A stretch of DNA of 48,812 bases from NCBI GenBank assembly GCA_012518025.1, contig JAAYTP010000056.1, positions 1 to 48,812 of the forward strand, written 5' to 3'. This document shows positions 1 to 7,634 of this stretch, piece by piece. How positions within the stretch are numbered: the first letter of the stretch is position 1; every line of letters starts with the position of its first letter. The DNA is from Clostridiaceae bacterium (GTDB lineage: Bacteria; Bacillota; Clostridia; DSM-8532). The position numbers and the translations under genes were made by a program. The notes beneath the pieces are model-generated. The model had not been told where the DNA came from and searched no databases. It worked only from the letters and a program-made list of their open reading frames with translations.

Positions 1-17
1 CATAAGCTTGTGTTAAG

Positions 18-47
18 TTGAAAAAAATATACCAATTTTGATATAAT
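18..47 (+). promoter_or_regulatory. Sigma-A-type promoter for the LytTR/GHKL pair
   Basis: A TTGAAA box (18-23) and a perfect TATAAT (42-47) are separated by 18 bases. They lie about 50 bases before the response regulator start. This is a good housekeeping-type match; the transcription start is inferred near 54. Confidence 0.65.
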
Positions 48-100
48 AAATGGACACATACCATAATTTATAGAACAATGTGAGATTTTGCGGGGGAAAT

Positions 101-826
101 ATGCGAATAGGGTTTTGCGATGATGACCGGGCTTTCCTTAAGCTCATGGCCACATATTGCAGAGAATGCTTGCCTTATATCGACCATGACGGACAGGTTG
201 ATATGGAATGCATGTCTTCCGGCGAGAAGCTATTAGAGTTCTATCGTTGCAACAAACCCTTTGATATCGTATTTCTTGATTTAAAGATGGGACAGCTCAA
301 TGGTTTTGAGACGGCTCGACAGATCCGGATGATTGATAACAAGGTTATCATCATATTTGTCACATCCCTGTCACATTATGTTCTGAAATCCTTTGAATAC
401 AAACCCTTTTGGTATCTGATCAAGCCTGTGACTCTGAAACAATTCAGAAATGTGTTCATGAAGGCTGTTGATGAACGCTTTTCTGCCAAATGTGCCGAAT
501 ACTCTTTCAGCAGCAAGACCGAAGGTGTCATAAAGCTCAGTGTTGGCAGCATTATGTATTTGGAAAGCCTCTCCCGCCGGATAAGACTATGCTCCACAGA
601 CGGTGATTATTTTTTTTATGCCGGCATCAAGGATGAGGAAGAAAAGCTCTTAAAATATGATTTTATCCGAACCCACAAAAGTTACCTGGTCAATCCCCAA
701 TATATCAAGCAGATTAGCCGAACATGGCTTACGCTCAAAAATGGCCAGCAGTTGCCTGTCAGTGTGCGCCGTTACAAGGCCGTATTCGACTTTTATACCG
801 ATTACCTGGCAAGGAGTTCTTTATGA
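101..826 (+). CDS. LytTR-family response regulator (AgrA/VirR-like)
   Basis: Cytoplasmic DNA-binding response regulator of 241 residues. The receiver domain spans about residues 1-125, with the acidic cluster CDDD near residue 7, the likely phosphoacceptor Asp60 in the motif FLD, and a conserved Lys in YLIKP. The C-terminal part, about 140-241, is a LytTR domain with the typical pattern of a short exposed-residue stretch followed by FIRTHKSYLVNP. The ATG at 101 is preferred over a GTG at 80 because GGGGGAA sits just upstream. The stop overlaps the start of the kinase gene (ATGA, 823-826), so the two are translationally coupled and form a two-component system. LytTR regulators usually control peptide signalling, bacteriocins, virulence or wall functions; the targets here are unknown, and no signal-peptide precursor or AgrB-like gene lies downstream. 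Confidence 0.9.
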   Translation: MRIGFCDDDRAFLKLMATYCRECLPYIDHDGQVDMECMSSGEKLLEFYRCNKPFDIVFLDLKMGQLNGFETARQIRMIDNKVIIIFVTSLSHYVLKSFEYKPFWYLIKPVTLKQFRNVFMKAVDERFSAKCAEYSFSSKTEGVIKLSVGSIMYLESLSRRIRLCSTDGDYFFYAGIKDEEEKLLKYDFIRTHKSYLVNPQYIKQISRTWLTLKNGQQLPVSVRRYKAVFDFYTDYLARSSL

Positions 827-2163
827 TGAAAGACTTTGTATGGATATTAGCAGAGGCCGGTACGTCCTTGTTTGAGATCATTCTGTTTTTTGTTTTTTTC
901 AATGGTTTTCTTATCAAAAAGGACACACCCGGGATAAGAGAGATTTTTGTACTTGTCACTGCTTTTGCCGTCCAGTTTTTTGTAGGGATATGGTTCTATA
1001 ACACGCAGTATGTAATGCTTATAAGTTCAACGCTTGTTGCTGTCTTTATCTGCTTTTCACTCTATTCGGGCGGCCTTATGACCAGGTTATTCTCTCCCCT
1101 TCTCGTAGTGGCGTTCATGGCGCTCTTGGAACTGATAACTACCATACTGATGGTATCGGCCACCAGTGTTGAGATCAATGAAGTCAATACCAATCCCTGG
1201 GTCAAGCTCATCATTATTTTTGCTAAAAACTTGCTGGTGCTGATAGCCGTCAAGGTGGTGACCTATTTCAGAAGGTCTTTTGTGGGCAGCATCAAGACCA
1301 GCTATCATCTGATGATACTGGTTGTGCCGGTCATCAGCCTGGTACTCACCTATGTAATACTGGATCTTATCTTGCATCCCGGGAAGGAAGATGTGAACTT
1401 GCCCATTATTGGCCTTATGTGCCTGATGTATGTTAATGTAATGATTTTTACTGTGTTTGAGGGTTTCATGAGGCAGGTGAACAAGGAATACCGATATATA
1501 CTCATGGAAAAGCAATTGAATCTGCAGTTGGAGCATTACGAGCAGCTGGCTGAAAGCAGGGGGCATATCCGTGAGATATGGCACGACTTCAAGAATCATG
1601 TCCAGTGTATGAGGATTCTGTATGATAAGGGTGACATGGAATCCCTTGGGGAATATATCAGGAATCTGTCCTGTTATGAGGATAGGGCAAATGTTTTGGA
1701 TACGGAAAATCCGGTGATTGATGCCCTTTTAAGCAACAAGCAGTCCATCGCCATGCAAAACGGAATCCAATTTGACATGGAACTGATCCTGCCGGCACGG
1801 CTTGAGATCCCGCCGGCGGATATCTGCTCCATTCTTGGAAACTCTCTGGATAATGCTATTGAAGCCTGCAGCCGGATAAAGAACCCGGAGATTGAAAAAA
1901 GTATCTCTCTTAGCCTGACGTATAAAAACGGCTATCTGGTTATGGAACTTGTCAATACTTTTGAAGAGGAGCCTCAAAGGCGGGGAAAACAGTTTATAAC
2001 ATGGAAACCCTCTCCCCAGTTCCATGGATTGGGGCTTCAGAGCATAGAGAGGACAGTGGAACAATACGGGGGCAATATGAAGATAACAATAGAGAAGGGC
2101 ACTTTTTCTCTGAGAATCCTGCTTTATGTGGATGTTTCCGTGAAAGATCCCGTAGATGGCTGA
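823..2163 (+). CDS. GHKL-type sensor histidine kinase (AgrC-like)
   Basis: Polytopic membrane sensor kinase of 446 residues. Residues 1 to about 215 hold roughly six hydrophobic segments. A coiled linker follows, then the dimerisation motif HDFKNH with the likely phosphoacceptor His254. The ATPase domain has an N box (GNSLDNAIEA, Asn344) and a G box (HGLGLQSIERT). This arrangement is that of the AgrC/ComD/VirS type HPK10 kinases with a GATase-like GHKL domain. The start at 823 is chosen because AAGGAG (811-816) precedes it by six bases and because the ATGA overlap couples it to the regulator; a second ATG follows immediately at 826. It presumably phosphorylates the upstream LytTR protein. The ligand is unknown; peptide sensing is an inference from family. 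Confidence 0.9.
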   Translation: MMKDFVWILAEAGTSLFEIILFFVFFNGFLIKKDTPGIREIFVLVTAFAVQFFVGIWFYNTQYVMLISSTLVAVFICFSLYSGGLMTRLFSPLLVVAFMALLELITTILMVSATSVEINEVNTNPWVKLIIIFAKNLLVLIAVKVVTYFRRSFVGSIKTSYHLMILVVPVISLVLTYVILDLILHPGKEDVNLPIIGLMCLMYVNVMIFTVFEGFMRQVNKEYRYILMEKQLNLQLEHYEQLAESRGHIREIWHDFKNHVQCMRILYDKGDMESLGEYIRNLSCYEDRANVLDTENPVIDALLSNKQSIAMQNGIQFDMELILPARLEIPPADICSILGNSLDNAIEACSRIKNPEIEKSISLSLTYKNGYLVMELVNTFEEEPQRRGKQFITWKPSPQFHGLGLQSIERTVEQYGGNMKITIEKGTFSLRILLYVDVSVKDPVDG

Positions 2164-2247
2164 TATCATATCATTCCTTGTAGGTTTATTGGAACACTGA
2201 CCAATTAAATATGGTTTTTTTATGGATAAAATATCCGGATTTACTGC

Positions 2248-2276
2248 TTTAAAATCGTAGATCTATCCTTTATAAT
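2248..2276 (+). promoter_or_regulatory. Possible promoter for purL
   Basis: A perfect TATAAT at 2271-2276 is preceded at 17 bases by a weak TTTAAA (2248-2253). It lies about 50 bases before the purL start. No guanine or PurR-type regulatory element was recognised in the 165-base gap. Confidence 0.4.
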
Positions 2277-2328
2277 AAGAGAGTCAAACAGGAAGTTTGA
2301 CGTAAATCTGATCTTTAGAGGTAAAACA

Positions 2329-5300
2329 ATGGCTGTCAAAAGAATTTTTGTTGAAAAGAAACCCGGATTTGATGTTGAAGCTCGAAAACTGCTAGGAGAT
2401 ATCAGGGATAATCTCCTGATAAAGAGACTTAAGGGAGTCAGGATTCTTCTGCGTTTTGACTGCGAAGGCATCGCTGATGAGGATTTCGAGAAAGCCAAGA
2501 CCGTTGCTTTTTCAGAACCCCCTGTTGACAGGGTCTATGATGAGGTTATTGAGACCGAAGAGGATGAAAGGATTATAGCGGTTGAGTTCCTGCCGGGGCA
2601 GTATGACCAGAGGGCAGATTCAGCCGCCCAGTGCATCCAGATAATGACCCACGGAGAACGCCCAAGTATTCGGGTGGCGAGAATAATCCTTCTGAAGGGG
2701 GATCTGACTGAAGAAGATTTCCATACCATCAAAGGTTATTTGATCAATCCTGTTGAGACCCGGGAGGCATCGCTTGATAAGCCGGAGACGCTTGAAACCG
2801 TTCATCCCGTGCCTCAGGACGTGCCTGGAGTCACCGGGTTTTCGGATATGACAGATGCCCAACTGAATCAATTGCTGGATGATATGGGATTCGCCATGAC
2901 ATTTGAAGATCTTAAGCTCTGTCAAATCTATTTTAAGGAGACAGAGAAACGGGATCCAACTGTAACCGAACTGAGAATGCTGGACACCTATTGGTCGGAT
3001 CATTGCCGGCATACTACTTTTTTGACCGAGATTGAATCAGTTGGCTTTGATACCGGCCCTGTTTCCCAAAAGATCAAATCGGTCTATGAGCAATACTTGA
3101 AGAAGAGAGAAGACCTTGGAAGGGATGAGAGTAAACCGGTCTGTCTCATGGATATGGCCACTCTGGCCATGAAACACCTGAGAAAAACAGGTGATCTGGA
3201 CAATCTGGACGAGTCGGAAGAGATCAATGCGTGCAGCATTATGGTGCAGGCTGAAATTGACGGTCGCCTGGAAGACTGGCTCATCATGTTTAAAAATGAG
3301 ACCCATAACCACCCCACAGAGATAGAGCCCTTTGGTGGTGCTGCTACCTGCCTGGGAGGAGCCATACGCGATCCCCTGTCGGGCAGATCCTATGTTTATC
3401 AGGCCATGAGGGTGACGGGAAGCGGTGATCCCCGGACTCCCATTGCCGATACTTTGCCCGGCAAGCTTCCTCAAAGGGTTATCACTAACACTGCAGCCAA
3501 CGGATACAGCTCTTATGGCAACCAGATAGGAGTGCCTGCGGGGTATGTGACAGAAATATACCATGATGATTATGTAGCCAAACGAATGGAGATTGGAGCC
3601 CTTGTGGCAGCGGCGCCCAGGAGCAGTGTTGTTAGAATGAAGCCTGAAGCAGGCGATATAGTTATCCTGGTGGGTGGACGCACCGGGCGTGACGGCTGCG
3701 GTGGCGCCACTGGTTCGTCTAAGGAGCATACCGAGGAATCACTGACCGCCTGCGGAGCCGAAGTGCAAAAAGGTGACCCGTCTACCGAGAGAAAAATTCT
3801 GAGGCTCTTCCGAAAACCTGAAGTCAGCAGAATGATAAAACGGTGCAATGACTTTGGTGCGGGAGGCGTCTCGGTTGCGATAGGAGAACTGGCCGATGGT
3901 CTGGATATAAACCTGGATGCTGTTCCGAAAAAATATGAGGGTCTTGATGGTACCGAACTTGCCATATCTGAGTCCCAGGAACGCATGGCCGTTGTGGTTT
4001 CGGCTGAGGATGCGGATACATTCATAAAAGAGGCTCATGAAGAAAACCTTGAAGCTACTAAGGTGGCTGTTGTAACGGACTGCAACAGACTGAGAATGAG
4101 TTGGAGAGGCCAGACCATTGTTGACCTCAGCCGCGATTTCATAAATACAAATGGAGCCAGGCAGAAGGCATCGGTTCAGGTATCCGATGCTGATAATCAG
4201 GACAGCCCGTTTGCCCGGCTTCCCGAAGAGATAGAAGCCCTGAGGCATGACCCGGCTGCTGCCTGGCTGGAAAACCTGAAGAGGCTGAATGTATGCAGCC
4301 AGAAGGGTCTGGTGGAGCGTTTTGACAGCACAATTGGCGCCGGAACGGTGCTCATGCCCCTTGGAGGAAAGTATCAACTCACCCCCACGGATGGAATGGC
4401 TGCCAAGTTGCCTGTCCAAAACGGCGACACCACCACAGGAACCCTGATGACCTATGGCTACAACCCCCATATATCAAAATGGAGTCCATTCCATGGTGCC
4501 ATATATGCCATTCTGGAATCTTTGGCCCGTCTGACAGCCATGGGCGGGGATTACAGAAACGCCCGCCTCACGCTACAGGAATACTTTGAGAAGCTGGGCA
4601 AAGATCCCCGTCGTTGGGGAAAGCCTTTCAGTGCGCTATTGGGTGCCCTCCATGCCCAGTTGTCCTTGAAGGTGGCAGCAATAGGAGGAAAGGACAGCAT
4701 GTCCGGAACCTTTATGGACCGACATGTACCGCCCACACTGGTGTCCTTTGCTCTTGCGCCTACTGATGTTAAGACAATTATCTCCCAGGAGTTCAAGCAT
4801 CCGGGCAGCCGCCTTGTACTGGTGTCAGTGGGCAGGGATGAACTGAACCTGCCGGATCTTGAACAGGCAGACAAAGCTTATTCTGCTATTGCTTCCCTGG
4901 CGAAGGAAGGCGGTATTCTTGCAGCCTCTGCCCTTAAGTTTGGCGGGCTGGCAGAAACCGTCTCAAAAATGGCATTTGGAAATCACATTGGTGCCCGGCT
5001 GAAGGAAATGCCCTTTGAAAAACTGTTTGGATTGGATTATGGCTCCATCCTTCTGGAGATTTCGGATTGGGTGGATCCGGAAGAAGCCTTCAGTGGTCTG
5101 GATTACGAGGTAATTGGGGAGACCATTGTTGAGCCTGCCATCCTGTTCAATGGCAACAGACTGTCACTGGAAGAGATGCTGGAAGCCTGGCAGGAAACCC
5201 TCGAACCCATATTCCCCACTAAGACAGATGAAGATACCGGGAAGGTACCGGCTTATGCTTTCAAGGACAGGGCTCGTGCCGATAATCCAAGTAAGGCACC

Positions 5301-6105
5301 CGTTACCAGGCCGAGAGTCTTCATACCTGTATTCCCCGGCACAATCTACGAATATGATGTGAAAAGGAAGTTTGAAGAGGCCAACGCCCTGGTGGATCTT
5401 TTTGTTATGAAGAACCTGACAGCAAGAGATGTGGACGCATCTGTTGAGGAAATGAAGAAAAGGATAGATGAGTGCCAGATCATGATGATACCGGGTGGAT
5501 TCAATGCAGGGGACGGCCCTGAGGGCTCAGGGAAATTCATAGCCACAGTATTTAAAAACCCCTTGCTTGCAGAAGCCATCATGGATCTGATCAAAAAGCG
5601 GGATGGGCTGATTCTTGGCATCTCAAGTGGTTTTCAGGCCCTTGTAAAGCTGGGGCTTCTACCCTATGGTGAGATCAGGGATCAGGATGAAAACAGTCCC
5701 ACATTAACTTTAAATACCATTGGCCGCCATGTATCACGTCTGGCGACTACGAGGGTGGCTTCCAATCTTTCTCCCTGGCTGGCGAAAACCGGGGTTGGAC
5801 AAATATGTACTGTTGCAGTATCCCACGGTGAAGGACGTTTTGTTGCCAGTGACCAGCTCCTGAGAGAGCTAGAGCTTAATGGGCAGATCGCCACTCAATA
5901 TGTGGATCCGGATGGAAACCCCACCATGGAAGCGCCCTATAATCCCAATGGCTCGGTTATGGCAATAGAAGGCATAACCAGCAGGGACGGCCGTATATTT
6001 GGTAAAATGGGCCATGATGAGCGTTATGCTCACCACACCTTCATAAATGTTCCGGGCGAAAAGGATCAGAGGATCTTTGAAGCCGGCGTGGAATACTTCC
6101 TTTGA
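2329..6105 (+). CDS. purL: Phosphoribosylformylglycinamidine synthase, single-chain (clade II) PurL
   Basis: Converts formylglycinamide ribonucleotide, ATP and glutamine to the amidine in de novo purine synthesis. The 1258-residue chain has the layout of the clostridial/streptococcal single-chain form: an N-terminal PurS-like region, two AIRS-type synthase halves (motifs such as TYWSDHCRHTTF near residue 221 and FKNETHNHP near 323) and a C-terminal class I glutaminase domain from about 990. The glutaminase elbow is expected to read GICNGFQ but reads GISSGFQ, so the nucleophile position is Ser1099 (codon TCA, 5623-5625). The partner His1229 and Glu1231 in GHDER are present. The frame is intact and the rest is well conserved, so synthase activity, perhaps with free ammonia, is plausible while glutaminase activity is doubtful. 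No other pur gene is adjacent. Start ATG follows AGAGG at a normal distance. Confidence 0.95.
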   Translation: MAVKRIFVEKKPGFDVEARKLLGDIRDNLLIKRLKGVRILLRFDCEGIADEDFEKAKTVAFSEPPVDRVYDEVIETEEDERIIAVEFLPGQYDQRADSAAQCIQIMTHGERPSIRVARIILLKGDLTEEDFHTIKGYLINPVETREASLDKPETLETVHPVPQDVPGVTGFSDMTDAQLNQLLDDMGFAMTFEDLKLCQIYFKETEKRDPTVTELRMLDTYWSDHCRHTTFLTEIESVGFDTGPVSQKIKSVYEQYLKKREDLGRDESKPVCLMDMATLAMKHLRKTGDLDNLDESEEINACSIMVQAEIDGRLEDWLIMFKNETHNHPTEIEPFGGAATCLGGAIRDPLSGRSYVYQAMRVTGSGDPRTPIADTLPGKLPQRVITNTAANGYSSYGNQIGVPAGYVTEIYHDDYVAKRMEIGALVAAAPRSSVVRMKPEAGDIVILVGGRTGRDGCGGATGSSKEHTEESLTACGAEVQKGDPSTERKILRLFRKPEVSRMIKRCNDFGAGGVSVAIGELADGLDINLDAVPKKYEGLDGTELAISESQERMAVVVSAEDADTFIKEAHEENLEATKVAVVTDCNRLRMSWRGQTIVDLSRDFINTNGARQKASVQVSDADNQDSPFARLPEEIEALRHDPAAAWLENLKRLNVCSQKGLVERFDSTIGAGTVLMPLGGKYQLTPTDGMAAKLPVQNGDTTTGTLMTYGYNPHISKWSPFHGAIYAILESLARLTAMGGDYRNARLTLQEYFEKLGKDPRRWGKPFSALLGALHAQLSLKVAAIGGKDSMSGTFMDRHVPPTLVSFALAPTDVKTIISQEFKHPGSRLVLVSVGRDELNLPDLEQADKAYSAIASLAKEGGILAASALKFGGLAETVSKMAFGNHIGARLKEMPFEKLFGLDYGSILLEISDWVDPEEAFSGLDYEVIGETIVEPAILFNGNRLSLEEMLEAWQETLEPIFPTKTDEDTGKVPAYAFKDRARADNPSKAPVTRPRVFIPVFPGTIYEYDVKRKFEEANALVDLFVMKNLTARDVDASVEEMKKRIDECQIMMIPGGFNAGDGPEGSGKFIATVFKNPLLAEAIMDLIKKRDGLILGISSGFQALVKLGLLPYGEIRDQDENSPTLTLNTIGRHVSRLATTRVASNLSPWLAKTGVGQICTVAVSHGEGRFVASDQLLRELELNGQIATQYVDPDGNPTMEAPYNPNGSVMAIEGITSRDGRIFGKMGHDERYAHHTFINVPGEKDQRIFEAGVEYFL

Positions 6106-6135
6106 TTTTGACATAATGGACATTTCATAAGGCAT

Positions 6136-7425
6136 ATGTATAGATTAAGAAATAACCTCATCAAAGCTGCGAGAGAACAGGCGTGCATTGTCCTATGCAT
6201 TGTCATGCTGGCGACAATGGCAGGCCTGTTCTCTTCCTGTATGCATCGGTATATGAATGATTCTTCCGCCAATCAGACTTCTGAGGAAATTGCAGCGTCC
6301 CCTCATGAATCAGCGCCCCCCGTTGAAAGCGGGTTACCTGAGGAGGTTCCGTCAATCAGGCCTGAGCCAGGTGAGAATACGGTGGCACCTGGCAATCAGC
6401 CTGAGGAAGTGGGGGATGAGCCTTCGCAGGTACCAGAGAAGAAGCCCTATACCACACCTTCGCCAGATCCTGTCCCTTCAGAAGAGCTGTCTCCTTCCGC
6501 AATTGTCAGTCCCTACACACCTTATACATGGGATCAGATGATGGAAGAGGCACAGAAGCTCAGGGAAGCTTATCCGCAACTGATCACACTTTCTTCAGCG
6601 GGAATGTCGGTTGAGGGCAGGGATCTTCTGGTGATCAGCCTGGGAAAAGGGGACAGGAAGATCCTGCTTTGTGGGGCACATCATGCCAGGGAGTATATAA
6701 CCAGCAGCTTTTTGATGAAGATGGTGGAAACCTATGCCGAAAAGGCTTCCAAAGGGCAGCTCTTAGGGGGTTATGACCCGGGAGAGCTTCTGAACAGGGT
6801 GACGTTGGTTGTGGTTCCCATGGTGAATCCCGACGGGGTCAATCTGGTCAATAACGGGCTAAAGACGGCGGATCGCCGGGAAGAGGTTGAAACAATGGCC
6901 ATGGTGGGATCGGGCTACCGGGCATGGAAGGCCAATATCAACGGAGTGGATCTGAACAGGCAGTATCCCGCCTGTTGGGAGGAGAAACTTGATGATGTGG
7001 GGAGGCCGGCCTCTGAAAACTACAAGGGGACTGCCAGTGCCACCGAACCCGAGGTCCAGGCCATGATGACCCTTTCCCATTCCCATGAGTTTGTATTGTC
7101 AGCATCCTTCCACACCAAGGGAGAAGTGATTTACTGGGCTGACAGCGGTACAGTGAATGAGATCAGCGGAGCAAAGGCCATTGCCCGGCGCATTGGAAAG
7201 CTGACCGGGTATGATCTGATGCCCGTGTCTGAAGAGCCGTCAGTTTATGGTGCCGGATTTGAGAACTGGTTCAGGCAGGAGTTCTTAAGACCGTCCTTCT
7301 GCATTGAGTTAACCCCGAGCGACGGCTCCGATGTGCCCCATGATGATACGAAGTTTGATGTATTGGTTTGGAAAAAGGCAAGATATATCGGGCTTCTTTT
7401 AGCCGATGAAGCGCTTAAACGGTAA
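6136..7425 (+). CDS. Exported zinc carboxypeptidase, peptidase family M14
   Basis: Predicted surface metallopeptidase of 429 residues. A basic N-terminus and hydrophobic segment (about 17-34) end at Cys35 in FSSC, which resembles a lipobox, so it is probably a lipoprotein. A Pro/Glu/Ser-rich spacer runs to about residue 125. The catalytic domain follows, with zinc ligands His183 and Glu186 in HARE, the third ligand His326 in SFHTKG, the substrate-binding Arg275 in DLNRQ, and catalytic Glu391 in CIELTP. M14 enzymes with this layout in spore-formers include gamma-D-glutamyl-meso-diaminopimelate peptidases acting on peptidoglycan stem peptides; a protein substrate is also possible. It begins 30 bases after purL, so it may be cotranscribed, but the functions look unrelated. 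Confidence 0.9.
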   Translation: MYRLRNNLIKAAREQACIVLCIVMLATMAGLFSSCMHRYMNDSSANQTSEEIAASPHESAPPVESGLPEEVPSIRPEPGENTVAPGNQPEEVGDEPSQVPEKKPYTTPSPDPVPSEELSPSAIVSPYTPYTWDQMMEEAQKLREAYPQLITLSSAGMSVEGRDLLVISLGKGDRKILLCGAHHAREYITSSFLMKMVETYAEKASKGQLLGGYDPGELLNRVTLVVVPMVNPDGVNLVNNGLKTADRREEVETMAMVGSGYRAWKANINGVDLNRQYPACWEEKLDDVGRPASENYKGTASATEPEVQAMMTLSHSHEFVLSASFHTKGEVIYWADSGTVNEISGAKAIARRIGKLTGYDLMPVSEEPSVYGAGFENWFRQEFLRPSFCIELTPSDGSDVPHDDTKFDVLVWKKARYIGLLLADEALKR

Positions 7426-7541
7426 CACAGACTTTATCTCATTCACACAGGTGTTTTAACGCCTTTATCGCAATGTGCCCTTGTTTTACGGGATCCCTTC
7501 ATGCATCTCACATCTCACTTCCCGCATCCCACATCCAGACT

Positions 7542-7616
7542 GTCATTGCGAGCGAAGCGCGGCTGAGCGCGGCGATCTACGAGATTGCTTCGTCGGCTTT
7601 GCCTCCTCGCAATGAC
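7542..7616. repeat. Dispersed palindromic repeat, copy A
   Basis: A 75-base element bounded by perfect inverted ends, GTCATTGCGAG at 7542-7552 and its complement at 7606-7616. GAAGC/GCTTC segments inside let it fold into a long hairpin. It shares most of its sequence with the element at 28342-28414. It lies between the convergent carboxypeptidase and propeller genes. It encodes nothing; it resembles the small non-autonomous palindromes common in clostridial genomes. A pyrimidine-rich stretch (7513-7537) lies beside it and has a counterpart beside the other copy. Confidence 0.8.
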
Positions 7617-7634
7617 ATACTACTGTTCCCTGCA

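Noticed and set aside
1087-1599. A 170-codon minus-strand frame inside the histidine kinase gene
   Set aside because: It is fully covered by the kinase, has an unlikely His/Gln-rich composition and no ribosome binding site.
3037-4470. Long antisense open frames inside purL (for example 3037-3729 and 3739-4470, minus strand)
   Set aside because: They lack ribosome binding sites and family motifs and arise from the codon bias of the well-conserved purL frame.
5600-5640. PurL Cys loss explained by a frameshift or pseudogene
   Set aside because: The frame is open through 1258 codons, and residues on both sides and the downstream His and Glu are conserved, so simple decay is not supported.
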